Below are positions 46,576-56,368 of a DNA stretch of 64,000 nt, in pieces. Each line of letters opens with the position of its first letter. Within the stretch, counting starts at the first letter, position 1. This stretch comes from Vibrio sp. MEBiC08052 (GTDB lineage: Bacteria > Pseudomonadota > Gammaproteobacteria > Enterobacterales > Vibrionaceae), in NCBI RefSeq assembly GCF_001506075.1, contig NZ_KQ947476.1, positions 177,934 to 241,933 of the forward strand, read 5' to 3'. Both the position numbers and the translations under genes were made by a program. The notes under the pieces are model-generated. The model made no database searches and was not told the DNA's origin. It saw only the letters and a program-made list of their open reading frames with translations.

Positions 46576-47025
46576 TTACTGGAAGTCAAGCAGGTTCCAG
46601 TTACCGATGTCGCTGTTATTCCCTTCACCGCCTTCCTGACCATCAGCGCCATAGCTGAAGACATCAATTTTCCCCTTATCGCCAGGACTTAAATATTGAT
46701 AGTCATTTCCCCATGGGTCCTGTGGTAAACGCTTGATATAACCACCTTCACGATAGTTCCGGGGTTCAGGATTTGTTGGCTTCTTAACCAGCGCTTCTAA
46801 TCCTTGGTCGGTGGTTGGATACACATTGTTATCTAATCGGTACATATCCAAGGCATTTTCCAGAGAGACAATATCGGCAATCGCTTTTTTCTGGTCGGCT
46901 TTCTCTTTATTTCCCAATAGATTCGGGACAACAAAGCTCGCCAAAAGCCCAAGGATGACAATTACGACCATCACTTCTAACAGCGTAAAACCACCTTGTT
47001 TGCTTACTTGATTTTTTATTTTCAT
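46576..47025 (-). CDS. epsG: Type II secretion major pseudopilin G
   Basis: 149 residues from the ATG at 47025 behind GGAGTAGGA; a GTG six codons upstream is unlikely. Prepilin signal QGG|FTLLEVMVVIVILGLLASFVVPNLLG, then the conserved ALDMYRLDNNVYPTTDQGLEALV and the calcium-binding C-terminal region. It polymerises into the periplasmic pseudopilus that pushes substrates through the secretin. Confidence 0.97.
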   Translation of the reverse strand: MKIKNQVSKQGGFTLLEVMVVIVILGLLASFVVPNLLGNKEKADQKKAIADIVSLENALDMYRLDNNVYPTTDQGLEALVKKPTNPEPRNYREGGYIKRLPQDPWGNDYQYLSPGDKGKIDVFSYGADGQEGGEGNNSDIGNWNLLDFQ

Positions 47026-47069
47026 TCCTACTCCAACATTCACGTTTCCTAACCAATGAACAGCTAAGA

Positions 47070-48293
47070 CTAGCGCGTCATTAAATTGTTCATTTCTAAA
47101 ATCGGCATTAGGGTTGCCATCACAATAAATAAAACCAATCCGGCCATTAATGCAATCAACATGGGGGTGAACAATCCCAAAGCAATATTAACCGTTGCTT
47201 CAAACTGTTCGTCCTGATTATCAGCGGCACTAATCAGCATCCTCTCCAATTCACCACTCTGTTCACCACTGGCAATCATATGAAGCATCATCGGAGGAAA
47301 AAGCTTAGTTTGTTGCAGAGACTTACGAATACTCGCCCCTTCCCGGACTGATTCGGCCGCTTCCTGTACTTTCTGTTTCATGTACGTGTTTTCCACAACA
47401 TCTTTGGCAACAAGCATTGCATCAAGAATCGGAATACTACTCGAAGAACATATTGCCAGTGTTCGAGCAAAACGAGAGGTATTCAGACCCCGAACAATTT
47501 TACCGATCATGGGCACACTCATCAGCTTACGATGAAATGCAAAGCGGATATGCGGTCGTTTTAAAGCAGACCGGATGAATGCCCCTCCAGCTAAAGCCAG
47601 CAATAAAACCAGCCAACCCCATTCCTGAACAAAATGACTCATATTTAACAAAAGCTGAGTCGATGTCGGAAGGGTTTGCCCCATTTGGATGAATTGCCCG
47701 ACAATTTTGGGCACGACAGCAGCTAAAAGAAAGGCCACAATCGTGATCGCAAAAACAACCAGAACAATGGGATAAATCAACGCCTGTAAGAGCTTTGAGC
47801 GCATTTTCTGCCGATTTTCGGTATAACTCGCCAATCGATTCAGAATCATATCCAAGTGCCCTGACTTCTCTCCTGCAGCAATCATGGAACGAAATAAACC
47901 ATCAAAGATATGGGGGTAATCGGCCATACTATCGGCTAAGGAAAAACCTTCAGTCACTTTTGACCGGACCCGTGTGAGAACACTGCGAATCCGTGGTTTT
48001 TCTGTCTGTTCAATCACCGCTTGCAAACACGCTTCCAACGGCATTCCTGACTGGAGTAATGTCGACATTTGCCGGGTTAACAGCGCAAGATCCGTCGCCC
48101 CAATGCCTCTTTTCCACGACGTTGTGCTACTTTGCGTTTGATTATTTTTCTGAGCTTGCGTGGCCTGAACAGCAATTGGAGTCAGTCCTTGCTCTTTCAA
48201 GCGTTGGCGAACGTGGCGGGCACTATCCCCCTCGATCACACCTTTCTTACGTTTTCCTTTGAGATCAAGTGCCTGATATTCAAATGCAGCCAT
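47070..48293 (-). CDS. epsF: Type II secretion inner-membrane platform protein F
   Basis: 407 residues. Two tandem GspF domains (LLTRQMSTLLQSGMPLEACL and FARTLAICSSSSIPILDAML) are interspersed with three membrane helices, the last near the C-terminus (ALMAGLVLFIVMATLMPILEM). The polytopic platform protein transmits GspE motion to the pseudopilus. It overlaps epsE by one base. Confidence 0.97.
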   Translation of the reverse strand: MAAFEYQALDLKGKRKKGVIEGDSARHVRQRLKEQGLTPIAVQATQAQKNNQTQSSTTSWKRGIGATDLALLTRQMSTLLQSGMPLEACLQAVIEQTEKPRIRSVLTRVRSKVTEGFSLADSMADYPHIFDGLFRSMIAAGEKSGHLDMILNRLASYTENRQKMRSKLLQALIYPIVLVVFAITIVAFLLAAVVPKIVGQFIQMGQTLPTSTQLLLNMSHFVQEWGWLVLLLALAGGAFIRSALKRPHIRFAFHRKLMSVPMIGKIVRGLNTSRFARTLAICSSSSIPILDAMLVAKDVVENTYMKQKVQEAAESVREGASIRKSLQQTKLFPPMMLHMIASGEQSGELERMLISAADNQDEQFEATVNIALGLFTPMLIALMAGLVLFIVMATLMPILEMNNLMTR

Positions 48294-49765
48294 CAGACCT
48301 CCTCAGTGACCCGCAACACTTCTTCAAGCGTTGTGATCCCAGCCTGAACCTTGTTCAACCCATCCATACGAATACTTGGACATGACTCACGGACTTGCTG
48401 TTCAACCGCCTGCTCACCAGCTTCGGTATGGATCAGTGATTTGACTTTCTCATCAATCACTAATAACTCATGAATCCCTGTCCGTCCCCGATAACCTTTG
48501 TAATGGCATTTCTCACACCCTTTTGGGGCGTAAAGTGTCAGAGGTTCATCATCTTGAACATCGAAGAGCTCACGTTGTTCTTTCTCGGCCGCAAATGGCT
48601 GCTTACAATCGGGACATAACGTACGAACCAACCGCTGAGCCAGCACACCAACGAGTGATGATGACACCAAAAAAGATTCAATCCCCATATCTCTCAGACG
48701 CGTTACCGCGCCAATCGCGGTATTGGTATGCAATGTGGAAAGTACCAAGTGCCCGGTGAGAGATGCCTGCACAGCAATTTGTGCCGTTTCCAAATCCCGG
48801 ATTTCTCCGACCATCACAACATCAGGGTCCTGACGTAGAATAGCTCTTAGCCCTCGGGCAAAAGTCATATCGACTTTCGGATTCACCTGCGTCTGACCGA
48901 TGCCATCAATATCAAACTCAATTGGATCTTCAACCGTCAGAATATTTTTCTCATTCCGATCCAATTCTTGTAGGCCGGCATAAAGCGTCGTCGATTTACC
49001 AGAACCGGTCGGCCCCGTCACCAATAAAATGCCATGCGGTCGCTGAAGCAGCTCTCGGAACCGAACGAAAACTTTCTCGGTCATTCCCAAACTATAGAGA
49101 TCCATTTGAGTCGCATTTTTATCCAAAATACGCATGACCACCCGTTCCCCATGCGACGAAGGCATGGTAGAAACACGGACATCGACAGCCCGCCCACCGA
49201 TTCTCAGCGAAATACGGCCATCTTGAGGTACCCGTTTTTCCGCAATATCCAGCTTTGCCATCACCTTCACACGCGAGACCAATAAAGGGGCTAGTTTACG
49301 GCTGGGAGATAAAACTTCACGTAACATGCCATCGACCCGAAAACGGATCGATAAAGATGTTTCAAAAGTTTCAATATGGATATCGGAAGCTTCTTCTTTG
49401 ATAGCCTCACTCAACATGGCATTAATCAGCTTGATAATCGGCGCATCATCATCTGAGTCCAACAAATCCTGATTATTGGGCAGTTCCTCCGCGAGGGCAA
49501 AGAAATCATCATTATCTGCACCGAGATCTTCCATTAACTGGCGAGTTTCGGACGTATCACGCTGATAAACCTTCGTAAGCCTTGACTCGAACTCAGCTTC
49601 AGAAAGTGCCACCAGCTCAAACGACTTTTGCAACACCCGCTTGGCCTCAACCAAAGCCGCGATAGATACCGGCTCAACATAATAGAGATGGGGTTTCTCA
49701 TCTTCATGTGAGGCGTCAAATACGAGCTTATACCGGTTGGCGAAACTAAAAGGTAAACGCTGCAC
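48293..49765 (-). CDS. epsE: Type II secretion ATPase E
   Basis: 490 residues. Walker A GPTGSGKSTTLYAG, Asp box (ILTVEDPIEFDI), Walker B DVVMVGEIRD, the His box (LSTLHTN) and a tetracysteine zinc motif (CPDC then CEKC) are complete. An N-terminal domain binds GspL. This cytosolic ATPase powers pseudopilus assembly. It begins 4 bp after the epsD stop. Confidence 0.98.
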   Translation of the reverse strand: MQRLPFSFANRYKLVFDASHEDEKPHLYYVEPVSIAALVEAKRVLQKSFELVALSEAEFESRLTKVYQRDTSETRQLMEDLGADNDDFFALAEELPNNQDLLDSDDDAPIIKLINAMLSEAIKEEASDIHIETFETSLSIRFRVDGMLREVLSPSRKLAPLLVSRVKVMAKLDIAEKRVPQDGRISLRIGGRAVDVRVSTMPSSHGERVVMRILDKNATQMDLYSLGMTEKVFVRFRELLQRPHGILLVTGPTGSGKSTTLYAGLQELDRNEKNILTVEDPIEFDIDGIGQTQVNPKVDMTFARGLRAILRQDPDVVMVGEIRDLETAQIAVQASLTGHLVLSTLHTNTAIGAVTRLRDMGIESFLVSSSLVGVLAQRLVRTLCPDCKQPFAAEKEQRELFDVQDDEPLTLYAPKGCEKCHYKGYRGRTGIHELLVIDEKVKSLIHTEAGEQAVEQQVRESCPSIRMDGLNKVQAGITTLEEVLRVTEEV

Positions 49766-49769
49766 AACG

Positions 49770-51803
49770 CTACTCCTGATCTTGATCCTTAGGAACCTGC
49801 TCGAGAAATGCCTGTAATTCTTCCGGATAATGACTCTGTAAATTAAATGCAGGGATCACCGGCGTTTTCTTATCACCCATCAATTTCAGACCTCTCTCTG
49901 CTTTAACAAGCTGCTCAGCCCGGATGAAGTTATATTTCCGCTGGGTCACACCATCTGCAGTCATACCATCACGAATGATCGTCGGCTTGATAAAGACCAT
50001 CAGATTTCGTTTCTCAACTTTGGTACTGGTTGAACGGAATAGGTACCCCAGCAGAGGAATATCCCCAAGTATGGGAACTTTAGAATCACTTTCCTGAGTA
50101 CGCTCATCGATCATGCCGCCCAAGACCAGCATTTGACCATCTTTAACCATCACCGAAGTGTTCAACTGCCGTTTGGCAAAGCGGACATCGACAGCGCCGT
50201 CAGCGGCCAGAACATTCGATACTTCTTGCTCAATATTGAGTAGAACCGAATCCCCTTCATTGATTTGGGGAACAACCTTTAATTTGATCCCGACTTCTTT
50301 TCGATCCACGGTTTGGAAAGGATTGTCATTCCCTGAGCTTGACGTTGCCCCAGTCAGTACGGGGACTTCTTCACCCACCACAAATGAGGCTTCACCATTA
50401 TCCATAACTGTGATACTCGGTGACGACAGAATATTTGAACTAGAGTCTTTGGAAACCGCACTGATCAGAGATGTCCAATCGCCCATCACGATGCTGACCG
50501 CTGCGCCTTCTACACCACTTAGCGCCTCAGACAACGACTTATAACTCCCAGATTTTGTGGTCGTATAAGGTCTTCGATTGCCATTATTATCGGTGTAATA
50601 CTCAGTGCTATTCTGCTCTTTCGCTTCTTCCAGACCAACCATCACCTTACCGATGGAAGCGCCGCTATTACCAAACTGGATTTCCGATCCACTTTCAATC
50701 GATCCCCATTGTACCCCGAGGTTAATCCCTTCTCCTTCAGACATTTCGACAATCAGAGCTTCAATGAGTACCTGAGCCCGACGAATATCCAATTGGCTGA
50801 TGACATCCAGTAAAGGTTTCATAATATCTTGTGGGGCACTGAGAATCAGAGAGTTGGTATCCTTGTGTGCGGCAATTGTAACGTCAGATCGGCTCGAAGG
50901 AGCTGACTTTTGCTCGCCTTGCTTTTCCGACTGAATATTATCTGAAACACCTTTCAACACATCGACCAAATCTTCAGCTTTCGCATACTTCAGATAAACA
51001 ACCCGATGGTTACTTTTGGTCGCCATTTCAATATCAAGCCGTTTGATTAACCGGACGATCCGTTTCCTGACTTTCGGATCACCGGAAATCAAAATCGAAT
51101 TGGTACGATCATCAGCGACGACTTGCGGCTGGAGAATTTGAGGCAGACTTCTCGTCTCTTTATTGGTATCGAGAGCACTGACAATCCGCACAATTTCCGG
51201 TGCTGACGCATTGGTCAACGTCACCACATCAATATCGGTGTTTCCGGCTTGATCAACCCGTTCGATAATCTGAGCCAAACGATCAACCACAGCAGCACGT
51301 CCGGTCAACAAAATGATATTCGCAGGTTCATAATGAACCACATTACCGGCACCTGCGTTGTTCACTAACTGACGCAACAGCGGAGATAGTTCTTTAACGG
51401 AAACATTGTGAACAGAAACAACCCGGGTAATGACACTGTCAGCATCCGTGTTACTGGACGAGTCCAATACAGGGATTGCAGAGGTTTTTGCATCTTTGGA
51501 TTTAATGACTTTCAGAACACCGTTGTCCATTTCAACTACGGCAAAACCATAGACTTCCAAAACATTCAGAAAGAAACCGTAGTATTGGTCATCATTGAGC
51601 GTGTCATAACTCCGTACATCGATTTTTCCTCGTACAGAAGGATCAACAATAACTGTTTTATGTAAGTTACGACCGACAATGTTAATAAATTCCTGAATAT
51701 CAGTGCCTTTAAAATTGACACTGTACTCGTTCGCCAAAGCTGCCGGAGAAAGCATCATACTTCCTAGTAACAACCATGCGCTTCTTTTTAGCCAATACTT
51801 CAC
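49770..51803 (-). CDS. epsD: Type II secretion secretin D
   Basis: 677 residues. A signal peptide (WLLLGSMMLSPAALA) is followed by N0 (VNFKGTDIQEFINIVGRNL) and N1 to N3 KH-like domains, then the secretin core (VPVLTGATSSSGNDNPFQTVDRKEVGIKLKV and VLGGMIDERTQESDSKVPILGDIPLLGYLF). It forms the outer-membrane channel. The gene lies 33 bp after epsC. Confidence 0.97.
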   Translation of the reverse strand: MKYWLKRSAWLLLGSMMLSPAALANEYSVNFKGTDIQEFINIVGRNLHKTVIVDPSVRGKIDVRSYDTLNDDQYYGFFLNVLEVYGFAVVEMDNGVLKVIKSKDAKTSAIPVLDSSSNTDADSVITRVVSVHNVSVKELSPLLRQLVNNAGAGNVVHYEPANIILLTGRAAVVDRLAQIIERVDQAGNTDIDVVTLTNASAPEIVRIVSALDTNKETRSLPQILQPQVVADDRTNSILISGDPKVRKRIVRLIKRLDIEMATKSNHRVVYLKYAKAEDLVDVLKGVSDNIQSEKQGEQKSAPSSRSDVTIAAHKDTNSLILSAPQDIMKPLLDVISQLDIRRAQVLIEALIVEMSEGEGINLGVQWGSIESGSEIQFGNSGASIGKVMVGLEEAKEQNSTEYYTDNNGNRRPYTTTKSGSYKSLSEALSGVEGAAVSIVMGDWTSLISAVSKDSSSNILSSPSITVMDNGEASFVVGEEVPVLTGATSSSGNDNPFQTVDRKEVGIKLKVVPQINEGDSVLLNIEQEVSNVLAADGAVDVRFAKRQLNTSVMVKDGQMLVLGGMIDERTQESDSKVPILGDIPLLGYLFRSTSTKVEKRNLMVFIKPTIIRDGMTADGVTQRKYNFIRAEQLVKAERGLKLMGDKKTPVIPAFNLQSHYPEELQAFLEQVPKDQDQE

Positions 51804-51836
51804 GTCTTCACTCCCTCAATGCCTAGCGACGCTGCA

Positions 51837-52781
51837 TTAAAATTGAATATATATATCATGAGTCTGTCCATCTCTTTCTACTGTAATTTTTACATTCGAA
51901 AGATCTGATAAAACGGAGGAGATATCTGACATTGCATTTTCCTTTCTTAAGTCGACGTCATTCAATGCAACGGCAATATCACCATTCTGTAATCCGACAG
52001 ATTGAAATAACTCCGGTGAACGTCCGGGGCTCAAGCGATAACCAAGAATATCATCGTCACGCTTCATTTGAGACAAACGAACATATTGGAACAAAGTCTG
52101 CGGATTCTCCGCAATTTCATGTTTGATTTCAGCCAACCGCTCCGGCTGAGTACTGATCTCTCCTGTATCATAATTCATGAAGTCATCCGGAGACGGGTTG
52201 TTCACCACGGAATGAGGCTGATTCGCAGAGCTTTCCAGACGGCTGTATTCCACATCTTCCAACATAAGCGTTTCGCTTCTGCCAGCATTACGGATAATCA
52301 CCCGGTCATTCAAAACCGACTCCAGCGTCACTCGAGTCCCTTCAATTCGTTCCTTCAATCCGTAAGTTGCCTGCACACCTTTATAATCAATAATGGCAAG
52401 ATCTTCAGTGTTGTTATCACTTACAACAACACCAACAAGCTTTAGATTTAATTTTGTTTTCGGGGCATTAACGACATGCTCTTGAACAACTGGCTTATCA
52501 CTCTGCTTTTGTAATTGGCCAAAAAGTTGTTTTTCTTTCACAAATGCGCTGTCAAAGTTATTTGTTGAACTTCGAGCTTCATGAGAAGAAGGAGGCTTCC
52601 ATGACTGAACCTGCATTGTATCAAATGGTGCCCAGACCAGTTGACCGAATATCCAGACAGCAACCAACCATATTCCTGCTGAAATAATGGTACTGAACAA
52701 TGATTGATAGTGAATGAAAGAACGCAATAAAGACATGAATAACGCAGGTACTGAGTTCTTTAGTGTCTCAACGTGTGGCAA
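51837..52781 (-). CDS. epsC: Type II secretion protein C
   Basis: 314 residues. One membrane helix at about 33-52, an HR domain (PKTKLNLKLVGVVVSDN, QATYGLKERIEGT) that contacts the secretin, and a C-terminal PDZ domain (YRLSPGRSPELFQSVGLQNGDIAVALNDVDL) ending VYIQF-like (DIYIQF). GspC bridges inner and outer membrane parts and recruits substrates. The start used is a TTG with AAGGG upstream, which gives the same N-terminal length as V. cholerae EpsC; an ATG at 52736 is the alternative. First gene of the operon. Confidence 0.93.
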   Translation of the reverse strand: MPHVETLKNSVPALFMSLLRSFIHYQSLFSTIISAGIWLVAVWIFGQLVWAPFDTMQVQSWKPPSSHEARSSTNNFDSAFVKEKQLFGQLQKQSDKPVVQEHVVNAPKTKLNLKLVGVVVSDNNTEDLAIIDYKGVQATYGLKERIEGTRVTLESVLNDRVIIRNAGRSETLMLEDVEYSRLESSANQPHSVVNNPSPDDFMNYDTGEISTQPERLAEIKHEIAENPQTLFQYVRLSQMKRDDDILGYRLSPGRSPELFQSVGLQNGDIAVALNDVDLRKENAMSDISSVLSDLSNVKITVERDGQTHDIYIQF

Positions 52782-52814
52782 TCTCTAACCCTTTGAATTT
52801 ATCCCTGATTAATC

Positions 52815-52837
52815 GGTGTAATCAATTCTGCTACACC
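52815..52837. promoter_or_regulatory. Inverted repeat in the epsC-hslR divergent region
   Basis: GGTGTA-N11-TACACC is a perfect 6-bp dyad lying 34 bases upstream of the epsC start. The spacing is compatible with a dimeric regulator, but none is identified. Confidence 0.3.
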
Positions 52838-52909
52838 ATATTAAGATCCTGACTAATATAACACACCCATTTTACTATCCACTGTTTTATACTCAAATTT
52901 CATCATTTT

Positions 52910-52938
52910 CTTGAAAATCTAGGTATAAACCACCATTT
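52910..52938 (+). promoter_or_regulatory. Sigma-32-like heat-shock promoter of hslR-hslO
   Basis: CTTGAAA (52910-52916), a 14-base spacer and CACCATTT (52931-52938) match the RpoH consensus (CTTGAAA and CCCCATNT) with one mismatch. It lies 48 bases before the hslR ATG. Both downstream genes encode heat-shock proteins, which supports the call. Confidence 0.65.
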
Positions 52939-52986
52939 ACCCTTTTATTATTGAGTAAAACAACATATTCAGAGGACGATTTTGCG

Positions 52987-53373
52987 ATGAGTTCCAGTGA
53001 AGAACCGATACGGCTTGATAAATGGCTCTGGGCTGCGCGATTTTATAAAACCCGTTCGATTGCCAGAAATATGGTTGACGGTGGTAAAGTCCACTATAAT
53101 GGGCAACGGTCTAAACCAAGTAAAATCGTAGAAGTCGGAGCAACTGTCACGCTTAGACAAGGGCAAGAAGAAAAAGTTGTCATTATTGACAAAATATCGG
53201 ACCAACGCAGAGGTGCGCCCGAAGCTCAAACCTTGTATACAGAAACGGCTGCAAGTATTCAAAAACGCGAAGCACATGCGATGCAACGCAAATTGAATGC
53301 GCATAACCCGAGTCCGGATAAGCGTCCCGATAAAAAGCAACGACGCGATATCATCAAATTTAAACATCAATAA
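52987..53373 (+). CDS. hslR: Heat-shock protein 15, ribosome rescue factor HslR
   Basis: 128 residues from the ATG at 52987 behind GAGGA; a TTG at 52951 is in frame but less likely. An S4 RNA-binding domain (IRLDKWLWAARFYKTRSIARNMVDGGKV) is followed by a basic C-terminal tail. Hsp15 binds stalled 50S subunits carrying peptidyl-tRNA so that they can be recycled. It is followed 23 bp later by hslO. Confidence 0.95.
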   Translation: MSSSEEPIRLDKWLWAARFYKTRSIARNMVDGGKVHYNGQRSKPSKIVEVGATVTLRQGQEEKVVIIDKISDQRRGAPEAQTLYTETAASIQKREAHAMQRKLNAHNPSPDKRPDKKQRRDIIKFKHQ

Positions 53374-53396
53374 AGAGCAAAGCTGGAGTTTCCTTC

Positions 53397-54272
53397 ATGG
53401 CAAGCAATATGTTAAATCGTTACCTGTTTGACGAGTTATCAGTACGTGGCGAACTGGTACAACTGGATGACGTCTACCAACAAGTCGTGTCCAGTCAGGA
53501 ATATCCGGCACCGATTCAATCTCTGCTGGGAGAGTTACTCGTTGCAACCTCCCTTTTAACTGCGACCCTCAAGTTTGAAGGCTCAATTACCATGCAGATT
53601 CAGGGCAATGGCCCCGTATCTCTAGCCGTCCTCAATGGTGATCATGAACAAAATCTCCGTGGCGTTGCCCGTTGGAAAGGCGATATTCCTGAGGATGCGA
53701 CGCTACATCAATTGATGGGAGACGGACACTTAGTGATTACCATCGACCCAAATAAAGGTGAACGATATCAAGGGATTGTTGCTTTGGACGGTGACCGCCT
53801 GGCAGATGTTCTGGAAACTTATTTTGAACAGTCAGAACAGTTGAAAACACGGTTATGGATTAGAACAGGACAATCAGAAGAGAAGCTCTGCGCAGCAGGA
53901 ATGCTCTTACAAATCATGCCGGATGGCATCGGTTCTCCGGATGATTTCGAGCATCTTGAACGGTTAACCGATACGATTAAAGATGAAGAACTGTTTTCTC
54001 TAGAAGCCAATGAATTACTCTATCGCTTATACAATCAAGAAACGGTTCGACTGTTTGACCCTCAGCCAGTGACTTTCCACTGTGGTTGCTCCCGGCAGCG
54101 GTGTGGTGCAGCGATCATCACGCTCCCAGAAGAAGAAGTAAAAGAAATGCTGGCAGAAAACCCTATCATTGCGCTCCATTGTGAATACTGCGGAACGGAT
54201 TATCAGTTTGATGAAAACGATATCAAGGAGTTACGTTACAGCTCGATGGAACAAAACAAAACCATTCATTAA
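53397..54272 (+). CDS. hslO: Redox-regulated chaperone Hsp33
   Basis: 291 residues. The core domain opens LNRYLFDELSVRGELVQLDD. The C-terminal zinc switch has the cysteine pairs CGCSRQRC and CEYC. On oxidation the zinc is lost and disulfides form, activating this cytosolic holdase chaperone. It shares the heat-shock promoter with hslR, and a hairpin terminator follows. Confidence 0.96.
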   Translation: MASNMLNRYLFDELSVRGELVQLDDVYQQVVSSQEYPAPIQSLLGELLVATSLLTATLKFEGSITMQIQGNGPVSLAVLNGDHEQNLRGVARWKGDIPEDATLHQLMGDGHLVITIDPNKGERYQGIVALDGDRLADVLETYFEQSEQLKTRLWIRTGQSEEKLCAAGMLLQIMPDGIGSPDDFEHLERLTDTIKDEELFSLEANELLYRLYNQETVRLFDPQPVTFHCGCSRQRCGAAIITLPEEEVKEMLAENPIIALHCEYCGTDYQFDENDIKELRYSSMEQNKTIH

Positions 54273-54615
54273 TTTCCGCTTATTATTAAGCAATTCTTTC
54301 GTACTTTAAAGCCAGTTGAAAAACTGGCTTAATTAATAAACCCGCGACACAAAAAACCATTTCCCCCATAAAAACCAACATTTTATCAACACTTAATTTG
54401 TATAAATTAATAATTTCTATCACCTAGTCTAAACTAGTCTCTATACGTTAGAATAACTTGCCCAGATATGTGACGAGACACCTAAATACTCATAGGAAAT
54501 GTGAGTGTTTTTTGAACCATCTCCCTGTTTTCGATGGTTCTCGTTGTTAGCATGGCGTATAGATTACATAAAAGAATTCTTACAAAATCTCTACAATTCC
54601 TACGAAGGAGCACCT
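54273..54615 (+). other. hslO-pckA intergenic region
   Basis: A 343-bp gap without a gene. It contains the hslO hairpin at 54307-54332, an AT-rich stretch with TATAAATTAATAA near 54400, and an AATGTGAGTG half-site near 54497 resembling one arm of a CRP site. No full operator is clear. It should hold the pckA promoter. Confidence 0.5.
54307..54332 (+). terminator. Hairpin after hslO
   Basis: A long perfect stem (AAGCCAGTT / AACTGGCTT, extended by TTAA on both sides) with a GAAA-type loop. Only a short AATT follows instead of a T-run. Confidence 0.6.
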
Positions 54616-56244
54616 ATGACCGTAATGGAACAAATAAAGGCTGCAAATATGGATCTTACCTCCTATGGCATCACCGATGTCACCGAAGTTATTCATAACC
54701 CTAGTTATGAGCAGTTATTTGACGAAGAAACTGCACCTCACTTAGAAGGTTATGAGAAAGGCATCTTAACCGAATTAGGCGCGGTTGCTGTTGACACCGG
54801 TATTTTTACCGGCCGTTCCCCAAAAGATAAGTACATAGTGAAAGATGACACCACAAAAGATAATTTTTGGTGGACGTCTGACACAGTAAAAAATGATAAC
54901 AAACCCATCACTCAGGCAGTTTGGGACGATCTGAAACAGCTAGTCACCAAACAGCTTTCCGGGAAACGGTTGTTTGTGGTCGATGGTTACTGTGGAGCCA
55001 ACCCCGACACTCGTCTTTGTGTTCGTTTTATCACGGAAGTTGCTTGGCAAGCACACTTTGTGAAAAACATGTTCATCCGCCCGAGTGATGAAGAACTGAC
55101 AACATTCGAACCCAATTTTGTGGTGATGAATGGTGCAAAATGTACCAATCCTAACTGGAACGCGCATGGCCTGAACTCAGGGAACTTTACGGTCTTTAAT
55201 CTGACAGAGAAAATGCAGCTGATTGGCGGAACTTGGTACGGTGGCGAAATGAAAAAAGGTATTTTCGCCATGATGAATTATTTCTTACCACTCAAAGGCA
55301 TTGCGTCAATGCACTGCTCTGCCAATATGGGTAAAGATGGCGATGTCGCAGTTTTCTTCGGTCTATCCGGTACAGGGAAAACTACATTATCGACGGATCC
55401 CAAACGAGCGCTGATTGGCGATGATGAACATGGCTGGGATGATGATGGTGTCTTCAACTTTGAAGGCGGATGCTATGCAAAAACCATCAAACTATCCAAA
55501 GAAGCTGAGCCTGATATTTACCATGCCATTCGCAAAGATGCATTGCTTGAAAACGTCACCGTGCATGCTGACGGTACTGTTGATTTCGATGATGGATCCA
55601 AAACGGAAAATACTCGTGTTTCTTATCCGATTTATCATATTGATAATATCGTTAAGCCTGTATCGAAAGGCGGACATGCAAGCAAAGTCATCTTCCTGTC
55701 GGCTGATGCGTTCGGTGTTCTGCCTCCGGTTTCTAAACTGACCCCTGAGCAGACCAAGTATCACTTCCTCTCCGGCTTCACCGCAAAATTAGCGGGTACA
55801 GAACGAGGTATTACTGAACCGACACCAACGTTCTCCGCCTGTTTCGGTGCTGCATTCCTGACATTACATCCAACCAAATATGCGGAAGTGCTCGTCAAGC
55901 GTATGGAAGCAGCCGGTGCTGAAGCGTACCTCGTCAATACAGGCTGGAATGGCACAGGAAAACGGATCTCAATTCAAGATACTCGGGCAATCATTGATGC
56001 CATTCTTGATGGTTCGATCGAGAAGGCACCAACCAAAACTATCCCAATCTTTAACCTTGAAGTCCCAACTTCATTACCGAACGTGAACCCTGAGATTCTC
56101 GATCCTCGGGATACATATGTCGATGCTCTGCAATGGGAAAGTAAAGCCAAAGACCTCGCCTCTCGTTTCGTGAAAAACTTTGATAAGTACACCGATAATG
56201 ATGAAGGCAAAGCGCTTATTTCAGCCGGACCACAAATCGACTAA
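54616..56244 (+). CDS. pckA: Phosphoenolpyruvate carboxykinase (ATP)
   Basis: 542 residues, the normal length, from an ATG with GAAGGAG upstream; the track of codons before it is non-coding. It converts oxaloacetate and ATP to PEP, the first step of gluconeogenesis. Features are TGRSPKDKY (substrate loop), the kinase P-loop GLSGTGKTTLS, the metal-binding LIGDDEHGWDDDG and the C-terminal TGWNGTGKRISIQDTRAI. A terminator lies just after the stop. Confidence 0.98.
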   Translation: MTVMEQIKAANMDLTSYGITDVTEVIHNPSYEQLFDEETAPHLEGYEKGILTELGAVAVDTGIFTGRSPKDKYIVKDDTTKDNFWWTSDTVKNDNKPITQAVWDDLKQLVTKQLSGKRLFVVDGYCGANPDTRLCVRFITEVAWQAHFVKNMFIRPSDEELTTFEPNFVVMNGAKCTNPNWNAHGLNSGNFTVFNLTEKMQLIGGTWYGGEMKKGIFAMMNYFLPLKGIASMHCSANMGKDGDVAVFFGLSGTGKTTLSTDPKRALIGDDEHGWDDDGVFNFEGGCYAKTIKLSKEAEPDIYHAIRKDALLENVTVHADGTVDFDDGSKTENTRVSYPIYHIDNIVKPVSKGGHASKVIFLSADAFGVLPPVSKLTPEQTKYHFLSGFTAKLAGTERGITEPTPTFSACFGAAFLTLHPTKYAEVLVKRMEAAGAEAYLVNTGWNGTGKRISIQDTRAIIDAILDGSIEKAPTKTIPIFNLEVPTSLPNVNPEILDPRDTYVDALQWESKAKDLASRFVKNFDKYTDNDEGKALISAGPQID

Positions 56245-56265
56245 TGAGCCATTAAAAATATCAGT

Positions 56266-56292
56266 AAGCCCCTATTTCAGGGGCTTTTTTTT
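56266..56292 (+). terminator. Terminator of pckA
   Basis: A perfect 8-bp stem (AAGCCCCT / AGGGGCTT) with a 5-base loop runs into eight T, 22 bases after the pckA stop. Confidence 0.92.
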
Positions 56293-56368
56293 GATAGTAC
56301 GAATTTTGTTGAAGCAAAGCGATTTTTGTTCCAATCTGTTAGACCGAATGAACCAATGGTCTTAAAAA

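Noticed and set aside
54490..54512. CRP site before pckA
   Set aside because: Only one arm (TGTGA) is present; the second arm lacks TCACA.
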